Shown here piece by piece: positions 34,401-41,918 of a stretch of 64,000 bases of DNA; within the stretch, counting starts at the first letter, position 1; each line of letters starts with the position of its first letter. A program made the position numbers and the translations under genes. The DNA is taken from the NCBI RefSeq assembly GCF_008084145.1, contig NZ_VSDO01000004.1, forward strand, positions 124,001 through 188,000, written 5' to 3'. This stretch comes from Paenibacillus faecis. Its GTDB lineage: Bacteria > Bacillota > Bacilli > Paenibacillales > Paenibacillaceae. A model generated the notes under the pieces. That model was given only the letters and a program-made list of their open reading frames with translations. It was not told the origin of the DNA and searched no databases.

Positions 34401-35999
34401 TATGCGACAGATACCAGCGGCACGAAATGGGAGCAATCTTACGTTTACGGAGCAGCCGGGGAACGGCTCAGCATGAGCTATCTGCCGAGTGCGGACGGCA
34501 AAACCGATTGGGAGCCAACTCCTGGGGCAAGTGGAGCCGCACCGAACACGGCGCCTGAAACTTTGTACTATCTGAACGATATGCTGGGCAGCCCGCTAGC
34601 CTTGCTGAACCGAAGTGGAGAGGTAGCGCTTCGCTATCATTACGACGAGTTCGGCACACCGAAAGAACCGGAGAAGTTCGACCTGAACTATCCGGGACCG
34701 GACAACCTGTTCGGCTACACGGGGCTCGGCTATGATGCCGCGGGCGGTCTTTCTTTCGCGCGGGCGAGATATTTTAACCCGAGTCTTGGACGATTTGTGA
34801 GTCAGGATACGTATGAAGGGGATATAAACAATCCACAGACCTTGAACTTGTATACGTATGTGGAGAATAATCCGCTGATTTATACGGATCCGAGCGGACA
34901 TTTCAAATTTGAACCTTATCATGTCCAGGAACTGAAACTCTTACTGGCCGAAGCCAGGGAGAAATCGAATTTCAGCAAGAAAAATGAAAATTATCAGCTC
35001 TACAAGGACTTCATTTGGAATCGCTACAACTTCGAATCCTATATGGATGAAAACCAGTACAGCTACCTATACGGTCTGCTAACCGGGACAAGCGCCTATA
35101 AGAACAGTGCCGGAAATGCGGATTGGGCGAAGGAGCAGTTGGCAAGTGCGTTTTTTGATTCGAAAGTAGCTGAATATTCCGCTGCACTGGGCATGGGATT
35201 GGCTGGTGGCATGGCTACCAGGGGGATGGTTCAGAGTAGTCCAGTCAAGTCTACACCGGGTAAGAATAATCTGCGCGGGAAGACGCCTAAGGCTCCGGCA
35301 AAGTCCGGATGCAACTGTTTTGTCGGAGGCACCAAAGTTCTGACGGACGAAGGGGAGAAGCCGATCGAGGAGATTGAGGTAGGGGATAAGGTTCTTGCTA
35401 AGGATGATGTGACTGGAGAACAGGCTTACAAGGTGGTTACCGCCCTTCATCGCAATGAGAAAGATACAACTTATAAGTTATCGGTGGGTAGTCAGATTAT
35501 TGAGACAACTGATAATCACCCATTTTGGGTTGATGGCAAGGGATGGGTGCTTGCTGTTGATTTGAAGGTGGGCGATGAGTTAGTACAAAGTAACGAAAAA
35601 CATCTAAAGATTGACAACATAGAAATTGTACATCACGATGAGAAGGTAAAGGTATACAATTTTACTGTTGTTGATTTCCACACGTATTTTGTAAGTGATT
35701 TGGGAATATGGGTTCATAATATTGGTGGATGTGATTTTGCTGATGTCAGCAAGTATAAAAAATGGACTGGTGTTGGTTCACAAAAAGACTGGTTAAAAGA
35801 ACAAAGATTTAAGGAAGGAAGACAGTATAAAACTGATATTCTTAAAACAGATGTTTTCGATAGAGATGGCAACAAGGTTGGGGAAATCCACTACTTCCAA
35901 AAGGATGTCATTGACCCTAACAAGTATGTTCCTTCTCATTTCCATTATATTGACCCTAAGACTGGGAAGACTACGTCGGAACATTATTATTTTGATTGA
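28473..35999 (+). CDS. secreted YD-repeat/RHS polymorphic toxin with HINT domain
   Basis: 2,508 residues. A signal peptide (to about 47, ASAS) is followed by Ig/FlgD-like domains and an RHS N-terminal domain (about 370-470). Then come the first YD repeats, an inserted beta-rich domain (about 590-890), and many YD repeats of the type YDAAGNxxxxTDALG (about 925-1745). A Pro/Asp-rich spacer (1750-1885) leads to the RHS core ending GRFVSQD...YTYVENNPLIYTDPSGH (to about 2142) and a linker. The HINT domain runs about 2278-2416 (start Cys in NCFVGGT, TTDNH, end VHN) and a 92-residue toxin tip follows. WapA-like in plan; the tip family is not recognised. Confidence 0.92.
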   Translation: MNVVKNLFQSWRAVRSKAVLMSMLVLVLLVTSVPWVPGMNIPTASASTNLRISPSEINTDLGEKTVISFSFSAADSGKAEHEVNINLCTPGTNGGPPKLGQLIASGKYRTKNAQGEYIVHEVEWDGKIGGVPLPEGKYYIAVSPADYNGIGVYYGQIGSFEIVNGTRPKPPASIMLEAGASGSTVVKGTAEAGATVSLEMRDASGKLVDSQTGIAVNGQGQWSKAVNLPAGQLLQIAARSHRGGQDSSYSEIKEVLRYTVPGFPVTWRALAGYYYKADSSASVHAKAQEIAAWNGLGPVKEDDNVSGSSILLINPQTAGQITQADLAQFTAEAIQKRLRIVNPSWSGVVEPARGDFAYSTDVLELQELMPLSFGLSYLSRDPYTGASGLGWHHSYEWRLTPIDGKQELMQPDGARFEFVPLAGGKYLTPAGTDWILEQNGSGHVLKTPQGLSYQFDGNGQLASIRDLNGNEIALTYQNELLQSVTTDRASLTLSYNGSGQLESVTDHTGRKLGYGYDGAGDLVSFTDVDGSVTKFGYDGNHHVVSVTDPAQTAVMSVTYDPHQRVTSLTDFYGATETAEYSGKVAPVVREEEEPQQPTGPVSIDPNNGRDIPESDIVILSGTMHNLRNAPPYKIVEGLKPAITSYLDGLTAGIQNKADAFEAAAGSGTAGDIDAVKKKISAASGGSGPVIVRAGQLNVEESVTFGSSSKPVILIADGINTNQDITVTIYGTLILKQGLNANTKLKLNAYQVGGAYGNIWATGTIHLNNDSAVKVDDTLYAGVLTYNSGQLTVDAQTVIVRGDLSINTKVIMNIAKEMTLGGIVSNNQLADLNIPGGDLFVRDNVHVNNQMSVVAGGVFAIGGDMVPNQTPKVRVGVGSGKTILTYPETPSMVTADGMSRAKAATASTATATSAGVSAALLTVGETKRTDALGHATTYVWGDRFLLSDLRLPDGSNWQYEYDAGHRLAAVTDGNGYKTTANYDFRGNKVLVADGNRQSTVIRYNDLNLPVEVADPLGQAVKYTYDASGNMTAEEDALGHRVEIDRDNRGVPTQVTDKRGKTTRYTLDAAGFVESVTDPSGYVLEIERDELHRVTSTRDSEGTIEEVIYDAKDRLQSSKDALQQRAEWTYDHNGNLLTYKDEAGSETSYGYEVYRMASVTNPLGHLSENVYDATGNVVEESDGNGGVNRYEYDGMGRVAKMTDADGNSTAYTYDGNGNVAAITDAEGNTTEYTYNPLGQVLTIKDELGAVKQYKYDAAGRLIKETDALGNSTWYNYDAAGRMIEKTDALGYITQYAYDAAGNRVETTLPDGSTWTTQYDERGLESGTVDPLSRATSAVRDGRGRLTSYTDAEGNATSYEYDALDRTTLIRNALGYETRYTYNALGQVAELTDAKGQTTKFSYDALGRLTEVTDAAGGTSSYTYDALGNLLTKTNPLGAVTSYSYNKRGLVESTVNPLQEATSMTYDGNGSVKSVIAPDHTTTQYEYDRRNRLTEIRYGDGQQVTFGYDLANRRLTMDDATGQTRYNYDALGRLTEMIDPRGRNVRYEWTTTGQRSRIIYPDNTSVVYDYDKAGQITQVTDGQGQKTGYGYNLNGQITSRTLPGGETSSYQYDPLGQLVGIEHRNAGGQLLEQLKYVYDPAGNITRKERQEQGKDEDRPQDEPKPADIEDYTYDALNRLIEVQNRNGSTVSYTYDAAGNRLKKTQTVQGVPQVESYTYDLANKLTRWEKGTDFKDYTYDLRGNLLQVEGVDSAAAMMRLASKSVQQDVYGNGDTDPLLPADITGKPDVLDTVNPLADALVDPFAGGETNRGDLNPDGTSPVHPNQADSYPKLLDLTPIDPASIDPSLVDPTQADSTEMDPAPLEPDQSGVTDQVYGPDVFDPMTAAALAGPGVLETYTWDAANRLIGHINPAGDQSAYRYDGDNNRVYMGISVGTGSRQDRYPSGHPAGSRGGWEPQFKKQQSEVYFTYDLTSPWPEPLYATDTSGTKWEQSYVYGAAGERLSMSYLPSADGKTDWEPTPGASGAAPNTAPETLYYLNDMLGSPLALLNRSGEVALRYHYDEFGTPKEPEKFDLNYPGPDNLFGYTGLGYDAAGGLSFARARYFNPSLGRFVSQDTYEGDINNPQTLNLYTYVENNPLIYTDPSGHFKFEPYHVQELKLLLAEAREKSNFSKKNENYQLYKDFIWNRYNFESYMDENQYSYLYGLLTGTSAYKNSAGNADWAKEQLASAFFDSKVAEYSAALGMGLAGGMATRGMVQSSPVKSTPGKNNLRGKTPKAPAKSGCNCFVGGTKVLTDEGEKPIEEIEVGDKVLAKDDVTGEQAYKVVTALHRNEKDTTYKLSVGSQIIETTDNHPFWVDGKGWVLAVDLKVGDELVQSNEKHLKIDNIEIVHHDEKVKVYNFTVVDFHTYFVSDLGIWVHNIGGCDFADVSKYKKWTGVGSQKDWLKEQRFKEGRQYKTDILKTDVFDRDGNKVGEIHYFQKDVIDPNKYVPSHFHYIDPKTGKTTSEHYYFD

Positions 36000-36013
36000 A
36001 TAGGGTGATGTGA

Positions 36014-36523
36014 TTGAAGATTGTCTTTAAGCCGTCTTACGGTATGATTAAACATAGTGAAACGAATGAGAATCTAGCTCTTATTCTTAGTTTGTTGGTA
36101 GCAGAGAACTCAACCTTGCTCTTTTCTTTTTATGAAAGAAATATGCATTTATGTGATGCAAGTAAGCAAAAATTTATCATTGATAGGTGCGTATTCGTAA
36201 ATTCTGAATGGGTTCTGCCTTGGGCGGAAACTATACCGCACTGGGATGAATCGAATATGCCACCCAAAATAATTTGGTTCTCAGCTACAGAAAAAGAAGA
36301 TATATTGCAAGCAATCGAAATTGATAATCTGTTTAGATGTGTAGTTATTGAACGGGGAGGAGAGTTCAAGCAGTATTCAAACGTTCTTTTTCATCAGGAA
36401 TATTATTCTTCAACTGATGAAGAGGACTATGACTATTATTTAGGTTTTACTAATAAACAAGATTTCCTCGACAATGCTCTACCTAACATTAAAGAGAGAT
36501 TCAAAGTATCTGTAACGGAGTAG
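36014..36523 (+). CDS. probable immunity protein for the RHS toxin tip
   Basis: 169 residues starting at a TTG 14 bases after the toxin stop, with GGGTGATG upstream. Acidic, soluble, with no signal. The segment IIWFSATEKEDILQAIEIDN then LFRCVVIERG matches LIWFQVLDRESIIKALSLDS then LFRCIVLEKG of the protein at 41919-42428, so the two are paralogues. Position straight after the toxin tip and followed by a terminator is the expected cognate immunity slot. Activity is inferred from context only. Confidence 0.75.
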   Translation: MKIVFKPSYGMIKHSETNENLALILSLLVAENSTLLFSFYERNMHLCDASKQKFIIDRCVFVNSEWVLPWAETIPHWDESNMPPKIIWFSATEKEDILQAIEIDNLFRCVVIERGGEFKQYSNVLFHQEYYSSTDEEDYDYYLGFTNKQDFLDNALPNIKERFKVSVTE

Positions 36524-36531
36524 CCAAATTG

Positions 36532-36563
36532 AAAAGCCTTGAGGATGGTCATCCTCAAGGCTT
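36532..36563 (+). terminator. cassette terminator 1
   Basis: AGCCTTGAGGAT / ATCCTCAAGGCT stem with TTTT. First of a series of near-identical hairpins that close immunity cassettes, followed about 20 bases later by TGCCGAATGAATTGGGC. Confidence 0.85.
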
Positions 36564-36879
36564 TTCTTTACCCCTATCTAATGCCGAATGAATTGGGCTT
36601 CGCGTTCCTGAAGAACTTAACTCTCATCAAATTCGTATGAAATTTTGATATATTTATGAGTTGTTCCTGCTTATTGGTACTTATGCAGTAAAATTTAAAA
36701 AATAGTTTAGCTCACTACCATAATATAAAGTAAAACCCTGCTGTGGGGTTTCTCGTTTCGTTGTTGCCTGGGTAACACCTACAATTCTAGAGCACGCTTA
36801 TGGGATACATCACTTTACTGTATCAGGTTACGAAGCTTGTTCCCATCCTCTTGAAACAGTAAATTAATGGAGGCATTAA

Positions 36880-37260
36880 ATGAAAAAAAATTCTGTGTAC
36901 TGTATTGATAATTCTGATCGTACTGAAGTGGAGTCTAGCCATAGAGGTTATCGTGATGACATTTTTGTATGTGTCGATGGCCAAATTTTCAATGTAATAA
37001 TTTACGATATTGTTAGACTACAACAGGATTTTGAAACAAGAATTCAAGAGGAGCAATATTTTGATATCGAGCCTAATATTGTCCTGGTCAGAGAAGTAAA
37101 AAGAGAAAATATAATTTTTACATTGGAAAAATTATAGGAGGATGATTACTTTGGAAAAATAAAGCCGGTGGATAGGCAACAAATTGAAGAGTTAGATACT
37201 GGAGAAATCTTTATTAAACATGAGTTTTGGGGGAACAGAAAATTAATAAAAATAAACTAA
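36880..37260 (+). pseudogene. immunity-type gene split by an in-frame amber codon
   Basis: ATG at 36880 has GGAGG at 9 bases. The frame runs 85 codons to TAG at 37135-37137, then continues in the same frame for 40 more sense codons (EDDYFGKIKPVDRQQIEELD onward, ending NRKLIKIN) to TAA at 37258. The joined 127-codon product reads smoothly through the stop (FTLEKL-stop-EDDYFGK), so a single base change probably truncated it. No toxin tip directly precedes it. The family is not recognised; the immunity role is inferred from the cassette position. Confidence 0.7.
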
Positions 37261-37358
37261 CTTAGGTTTTACTGGGCAAGCCTCAGTTAAGTAGACTTAA
37301 AAAAACACTTAGGCTGCAAACTGGCGTCGGCAATCTTACCGGCGTCAGTTTATTTAAT

Positions 37359-38132
37359 TTGTTGTGGTTGCGGAGAACGAGGAGTCACTATTTTGTCGGA
37401 GGCACCAAAGTTCTGACGGACGAAGGGGAGAAGCCGATCGAGGAGATCGAGGTAGGGGATAAGGTTCTTGCTAAGGATGAGAATACCCCTGCAGGAGAAT
37501 TGGCTTACAAAGAAGTAACGGGTTTATACCGCAACCAACGTGATGATATTATTAAATTACATGTTGGGGAACAAATCATCGAGACGACCGACAACCATCC
37601 GTTCTGGGTGGAAGGCAAAGGATGGGTCCTCGCCGATGAACTTCAAATAGGCGACAAACTCCAAAAGGCTGATGGAAGTAACCTGACGATTGACAAGGTT
37701 GAATTCGTTAAGCTAGATGACCCCGTTACGGTTTATAACTTTACGGTAGCGGACTACCATACGTATTATGTAACGGACTTGGGTATATGGGTGCATAATA
37801 CGGATTGTATTCCTTGGTCGTCAAAAGGTGTAGGAAACGCCGCTAACCAGTTAGCTAAGGGGGCTAAAGAGGTTACTGTGGGGAGCAGGTCAGAGGCAGA
37901 AGAACTGTTCCTAAGACTTTATCAGGGAAAAGGATATAAAAATACAACAGGAATGTCTGCAAAAGAGGCGAAGGATTTTCACGGAAAGAAAAATACGTAT
38001 CATTGGGATGATGAAGTCGGCTCAGACGGTAGAGTTACTGGGCATGGTCCAGGAAACGCGCATGGAGATATGCCTCATCTTCAGATTCATGATGAGAATG
38101 GAAAGGTAATTAGAATCTTCTTTAAAAAATAG
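37359..38132 (+). CDS. orphan HINT plus toxin-tip cassette
   Basis: About 257 codons from a TTG at 37359 with no convincing ribosome site. Residues 12-145 are a HINT domain nearly identical at DNA level to the main RHS gene at its start: 37391-37480 equals 35318-35407 with one mismatch. The essential HINT cysteine codon TGT is TAT here (HYFVGG). The tip of about 110 residues includes GNAANQLAKGAKEV and HGPGNAHGDMPHLQIH and differs from the active tip. It is probably a silent donor for recombination onto the RHS gene, not an expressed toxin. Confidence 0.75.
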   Translation: MLWLRRTRSHYFVGGTKVLTDEGEKPIEEIEVGDKVLAKDENTPAGELAYKEVTGLYRNQRDDIIKLHVGEQIIETTDNHPFWVEGKGWVLADELQIGDKLQKADGSNLTIDKVEFVKLDDPVTVYNFTVADYHTYYVTDLGIWVHNTDCIPWSSKGVGNAANQLAKGAKEVTVGSRSEAEELFLRLYQGKGYKNTTGMSAKEAKDFHGKKNTYHWDDEVGSDGRVTGHGPGNAHGDMPHLQIHDENGKVIRIFFKK

Positions 38133-38142
38133 CCTGAGGGAA

Positions 38143-38508
38143 GTGAATTCACTGGTCATGTTAAAGTTTGATACTAAACAAATTAATAATCTTATCGCAG
38201 GAAACACTTTAGCATTGGAAATACCCTCTTCTTCTGAAGAGAGGCGAGCGTTTGTGGTCGTTAGTGCAGTCGAGGGAGGAGGGAAGCTAAACACGTCAGA
38301 CACTTCTAAAATGAAGTATTGGCTTCGAAAATATGAAGTATCTAATGAGTATCTTGAGAACGATTGGGATGTCTCAGATGATGAACTTATCAATTCAATT
38401 CATATTATAGACATATTAGGGCTTGAGAATCTTGAAAAGGAATTGTCAAAATATCTATCTGACATCTCAAAGATGGATGTCGAATGGAAGTGTGACAATC
38501 CAATATAA
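38143..38508 (+). CDS. probable immunity protein for the orphan HINT tip
   Basis: 121 residues, acidic, soluble, starting 10 bases after the orphan tip. GTG at 38143 lies close behind GAGGG, while ATG at 38158 is further away, so the start is unsure. The body SEERRAFVVVSAVEGGGKLN then KMKYWLRKYEV is not a family I can name. A copy of the cassette terminator follows at 38514-38544. Confidence 0.65.
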   Translation: MNSLVMLKFDTKQINNLIAGNTLALEIPSSSEERRAFVVVSAVEGGGKLNTSDTSKMKYWLRKYEVSNEYLENDWDVSDDELINSIHIIDILGLENLEKELSKYLSDISKMDVEWKCDNPI

Positions 38509-38513
38509 CTTTG

Positions 38514-38545
38514 TTAGACCTTGGGGGCAATCCTCAAGGTCTTTC
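38514..38545 (+). terminator. cassette terminator 2
   Basis: AGACCTTGGGGG / ATCCTCAAGGTCT hairpin with TTTCTTTG, followed by the CCGAATAATATCGGGCGGC tail. The next ~100 bases resemble 36610-36710. Confidence 0.75.
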
Positions 38546-38676
38546 TTTGTACTCCCATTCCCCACCGAATAATATCGGGCGGCGCCACCCGAAGGAGCTT
38601 AACCTCATCATATCCGTATGTATATTTTGATATATTTCGGGGTTCTTATTGTTACTTATGCAGTAGATTTTGAAAA

Positions 38677-38790
38677 GTAGGGGATAAAGCTCTTGCTAAA
38701 GATGAGAGTACCCCTGCAGGAGAATTGCATTATGAAATCAAAATTGTAGGTAAGTTTGGTCTTTACAAAATTCGTAAAAAGTCACATTAA
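38677..38790 (+). pseudogene. HINT fragment joined to a short toxin tail
   Basis: The frame reads VGDKALAKDESTPAGELHYE then IKIVGKFGLYKIRKKSH and stop. The first part equals residues of the orphan HINT domain (VGDKVLAKDENTPAGELAYK). The rest should be the end of another toxin, with most of the HINT domain and toxin deleted. Confidence 0.7.
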
Positions 38791-38808
38791 AAAAGGAGTT
38801 GTTTAGCT

Positions 38809-39132
38809 ATTTTTAAAATAGAGCAATTGAAGGAAGTAATTGATAGATGGGAAGTTGAAAAAAAAACGAAGGAGCATTTCTTAGTAAGTTTTAAAAATTA
38901 TGAGGTTGAGCAGGAGTATGAGTTTCGCTCATATTTTGGGGATTATGAACAAAGATATTTGGACTATTATATAAATAAAATTACAATTGAGTTCAAGAAT
39001 TTCCCGGAGTTTGACTATAATCATTTAGTTTCCCACCTATGGATTGAATACAAGGGGAAAATACTGGGGGAGTATACTTTGTTGTTCTCGTTTGATGGGG
39101 AAATCTATGATAGTAATTTAGTGATGTTCTAA
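38809..39132 (+). CDS. immunity-type gene with unclear start codon
   Basis: The coding frame reads (I)FKIEQLKEVIDRWEVEKK through KGKILGEYTLLFSFDGEIYD and ends at TAA 39130. AAAGGAG at 38792-38797 sits 11 bases before an ATT at 38809; the first conventional start is a TTG at 38827, about 30 bases from that site. An original ATG may have become ATT. Product about 107 residues, acidic, soluble. It follows a HINT/toxin remnant, the usual immunity position. Confidence 0.55.
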   Translation: MFKIEQLKEVIDRWEVEKKTKEHFLVSFKNYEVEQEYEFRSYFGDYEQRYLDYYINKITIEFKNFPEFDYNHLVSHLWIEYKGKILGEYTLLFSFDGEIYDSNLVMF

Positions 39133-39216
39133 ATGAAAAGGGGCTAACCCTAATATGCTCCCCATACGGTAGGCAGGTGAGATATTAAAAACTGTTAGTG
39201 TAAGGGGAGTTTTTTT

Positions 39217-39333
39217 ATGCCGACAGTCCATATAAATAAATTACATGTTGGGGAGCGCACTACAGAAGTTAGGCAAAAATCCCGATATCCAAAGTTCATA
39301 AAGGTAAGTCCTTTGATACCACTTGGAAAATAG
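39217..39333 (+). pseudogene. HINT fragment with toxin remnant
   Basis: 38 codons from ATG 39217 with AAGGGGAG upstream. NKLHVGERTTEV matches IKLHVGEQIIET of the HINT domain at 37549-37584. The rest is out of frame with a second short reading frame ending at 39350 (GKSFDTTWKIGDYAD), suggesting a frameshifted toxin tail. Confidence 0.5.
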
Positions 39334-39363
39334 GAGATTACGCTGATTGAGAGAGGAGATCAT

Positions 39364-39870
39364 ATGCCATACGATTTTAATGTTTTGGTTGTTAATCAAA
39401 GGGAGAAAACTAGATTGCCGTTCACTTCAGCAATATCTGTATTAAATGAAATTGATGATGAGGATGGAAGGAGATACCATACAATTTATCCATTCATGAC
39501 ACAAACCTCTGGAATATGGTATTCACTTATTAAAGAGGATGATGGGGTGGTATATGCCTCATTTTGCGAAACTCATTTTGAGCATGTCCAAGATGAAACG
39601 GTACTTCCGTATTGGATAAAAGATGAAGACGTTAAGTATCAGTTGACACCTCTAATAATCAAAAAAGATGATGAAGAGGATGTAAGAAGAATTATTTCTT
39701 ATCTTATTGAGCAGTCCCCAATAAAAACGGTAATGCTCTTAGCAAGGTATCAGAGTGAAGACAAAGAAATAATAAGTGGTGTTATGTCTCTAAATGGGGG
39801 AGTATATTCAAATTCAAACCCATCGCAATCGGCAAAGGAATATATCCCAGCTCGCTCAAACCAAAGTTAA
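39364..39870 (+). CDS. probable immunity protein, C-terminally altered
   Basis: 168 residues with GAGAGGAG before the ATG. A soluble acidic protein (MPYDFNVLVVNQREKTRLPF; WYSLIKEDDGVVYASF). The last 30 residues from about 39780 (NGGVYSNSNPSQSAKEYIPA) change character. There an overlapping frame takes up a leucine-rich-repeat-like protein, so two cassettes seem to have been joined here. The family is not recognised. Confidence 0.6.
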   Translation: MPYDFNVLVVNQREKTRLPFTSAISVLNEIDDEDGRRYHTIYPFMTQTSGIWYSLIKEDDGVVYASFCETHFEHVQDETVLPYWIKDEDVKYQLTPLIIKKDDEEDVRRIISYLIEQSPIKTVMLLARYQSEDKEIISGVMSLNGGVYSNSNPSQSAKEYIPARSNQS

Positions 39871-40087
39871 ATATATTGGTCTTTATGTAGAGCAAAGCGA
39901 AGATGTAGTGGCCGTTGCAGGATGCAAGTATCTCAAGACCATCAATATTTATCGCTCAAAAGAGAACGACTTCTCGTCATGGAGTAAAGTCACAGCAGAT
40001 ACAATCTCGTTCAAGAGCTGCAAATTTGCAGAGTTAGGGAATATGGCAAAAATCTCGGCATTATATAATTTGAGTGTACTGGGGTGA
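39794..40087 (+). pseudogene. leucine-rich-repeat-like immunity fragment, 3' truncated
   Basis: In the frame ending at 40087 the sequence KVKYIGLYVEQSEDVVAVAG then CKYLKTINIYRSKENDFSSW has the spacing of leucine-rich repeats. It overlaps the preceding gene in another frame and is cut off where a copy of the RHS linker DNA begins (40089). The LRR-like fragment at 44301-44585 could be the missing type of C-terminal half. Confidence 0.5.
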
Positions 40088-40088
40088 T

Positions 40089-40507
40089 CAGCTCTACAAG
40101 GACTTCTCTGGGATCGCTACAACTTCGAATCCTATATGGATGAAAACCAGTACAGCTACTTATACGGTCTGCTGACCGGGCCGAGCGCCTATAAGAACAG
40201 TGCCGAAAATGCGGATTGGGCGAAGGAACAGCCTTGTAACTGGGGTAATAACAGCACATTACAGGACCATTATAATCGGCATGGTAGAAGTGTTGGGGCG
40301 ACAGATGCAAATGATTATGCACAGAAGGCTAACGACTTTTATAATAATAGAAGTCGATATCAAGTTAAAACAGATACGGATGGTGCTAATAGAGTGTATG
40401 AACCGGCAACTAATACATTCGGCTCATATAACGCTAATGGGACTACGAAAACATTCTATAAACCGACTGGTGGGCAGGCTTATTGGAATAGGCAGCCAGG
40501 AAATTGA
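40089..40507 (+). pseudogene. RHS linker copy plus displaced ribonuclease-like tip
   Basis: 40089-40229 is nearly identical to 34997-35140 of the main RHS gene, with a one-base deletion near 40107 that breaks the frame. From ATG 40136 the frame is open (123 codons): RHS linker, then a tip with LQDHYNRHGRSVGATDANDY, TNTFGSYNANGTTKTFYKP and YWNRQPGN. This tip pattern (HxxxHG, then a serine/threonine-rich strand and FxKP) resembles nuclease tips of contact-dependent toxins, from memory. There is no HINT domain in this version. Confidence 0.7.
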
Positions 40508-40518
40508 TGGGGGATTTT

Positions 40519-40776
40519 ATGAAGCATATTTGTTTAGTGTGCAATTATCAGAATCTGTATGAAGCACCTTATGACCATAGAGGTGTACCATCTGACGAAA
40601 TATGTCCTTGCTGCGGATTTCAATACGGCTTTGATGATGATGGTTTATGCAATAATATGGATTCCTATCGAAAGTGGGGAGATGATTGGATAAAAAATGG
40701 TTGTATTTGGTTTTCGGAAGGCAGGAAACCTCCTGTAAATTGGAATCCTGCTGCACAATTAAGTAAAAGAATATAA
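40519..40776 (+). CDS. zinc-ribbon immunity protein for the displaced tip
   Basis: 85 residues from MKHICLVCNYQNLYEAPYD. Two CxxC pairs (CLVC and CPCCGF) form a likely zinc ribbon. GGGGG precedes ATG 40519; an upstream ATG at 40507 is possible. It starts about 12 bases after the tip's stop codon and is followed by a cassette terminator. Small zinc-ribbon proteins with CPCCGFQYGFDD occur next to RHS toxins (general recollection). Confidence 0.7.
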   Translation: MKHICLVCNYQNLYEAPYDHRGVPSDEICPCCGFQYGFDDDGLCNNMDSYRKWGDDWIKNGCIWFSEGRKPPVNWNPAAQLSKRI

Positions 40777-40789
40777 GCAACAAACAAGG

Positions 40790-40820
40790 CCTTGGGGTGG
40801 AAATCCTCAAGGTCTATTAT
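40790..40820 (+). terminator. cassette terminator 3
   Basis: AGGCCTTGGGG / ATCCTCAAGGTCT hairpin followed by the GTCGAATGAAGCGTGCGGC tail, matching the other cassette ends. Confidence 0.7.
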
Positions 40821-40959
40821 TTATCCCAACCCAGTGTCGAATGAAGCGTGCGGCTTATTGTTGGAGTTGAGCGTCCATATGGGAACGTGCTGTCTTTGAA
40901 TCGCCACGCTATCCTGATAATAGCAGCATATCAGCGGCGTGGTTTTCACGAGGAGTGGG

Positions 40960-41298
40960 GGTTATCTGTGCTTCACTAAAAGACCTGATATTGTTCCTTC
41001 GGAAGATCAGCAATAACGAGCGATGTGAGAATCACATCCGAGACATCATGCATAAGCTAGACTTCGACGTAACCGCTTCGCAATTATGGCGGAAGTCGGA
41101 GATATAAGCCGTTTTAGGAGCGCTGACAAGGGCTTACGCCAAGCCAAAAGAGTAGCGGTGGCAGGGGCAAAGACTAACCAACGGCAAGGAAATCGAGCAC
41201 TGAACAAGTGGGGTGGTAAAAATACTTTACCGAACTGGAACGCTGTAACCAAGATGTTAGAAAATCAAGGCGGATTTAGTAGTCTGCCATATCAGTGA
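40960..41298 (+). pseudogene. decayed mixed region, possible transposase and tip remnants
   Basis: The open frame 41086-41298 begins MAEVGDISRFRSADK, which recalls a conserved stretch of IS110-family transposases, then continues as a basic Gly/Asn-rich tail (NRALNKWGGKNTLPNWNAV). No complete transposase or inverted ends are visible. It may be a transposase scrap fused to a toxin tail. Low certainty. Confidence 0.35.
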
Positions 41299-41505
41299 GG
41301 TGGCGAATGGCAGTATTAAGAAGTAAAAGAGGCGATGTCAGTTTTGAGCTGGATTTCCTAAAAGACTCCTTTCTTTAAGGTTGATAAAGGTAAACCGGAT
41401 GTAGAAAATTGGCTACCTATCATTTACAAAGCAGTAGCATTTGAGGAGTCGTATTCGGTAATTTCCGGTATCAACCCAACCCTGAACTAATTTGAAATTA
41501 AGAAT

Positions 41506-41730
41506 ATGTTAGAAAAGTTTAAACAGGTAATTAGCTTAAAAAGCACCGGGGCTAACTTTAATAGAGTAGAGATTTCTACTTATGAATTTTATTACGAAAT
41601 AGAATTATTTGACCCAAACGAAGAGGATGAAGTAGGAGTAACAATTTGGTTGTTTGAAGCAACAAGGACAAATGGTGAATTAAATGGATTTGAAGGGGAT
41701 TCAGATTTTACATTTCTCTTGAAACGTTGA
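41506..41730 (+). CDS. small acidic hypothetical, possible immunity remnant
   Basis: 74 residues, MLEKFKQVISLKSTGANFNR onward, with FYYEIELFDPNEEDEVGVTI. No clear ribosome site. The 200 bases before it contain broken frames, so this may be the 3' part of a longer immunity gene. Confidence 0.4.
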   Translation: MLEKFKQVISLKSTGANFNRVEISTYEFYYEIELFDPNEEDEVGVTIWLFEATRTNGELNGFEGDSDFTFLLKR

Positions 41731-41773
41731 CTTCCTTTACCAATCTGCTCGAGCAAGAGGTAAATGGTATATT

Positions 41774-41917
41774 ATGAAAATTATCAGCTCTTCATTTGGG
41801 ACTGCTATAACTTCGAATCCTATTTGGATGAAAACCAGTACAGCTAAATAATATAAACCAGGAACTACAGAACTAATGAATGAACCATATTTATTTTCAG
41901 CCATAGGAGAATATAGA
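41774..41917 (+). pseudogene. third RHS linker copy with toxin tail scrap
   Basis: 41774-41847 repeats RHS linker DNA (34984-35066) with an internal deletion. After a stop the frame continues YKPGTTELMNEPYLFSAIGE and ends just before the next immunity start, so only the last residues of a toxin survive. Confidence 0.65.
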
Positions 41918-41918
41918 A

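Noticed and set aside
41086..41130. IS110 insertion sequence
   Set aside because: Only about 15 residues resemble the transposase and no ends or second domain are visible; kept only as a low-confidence remnant.
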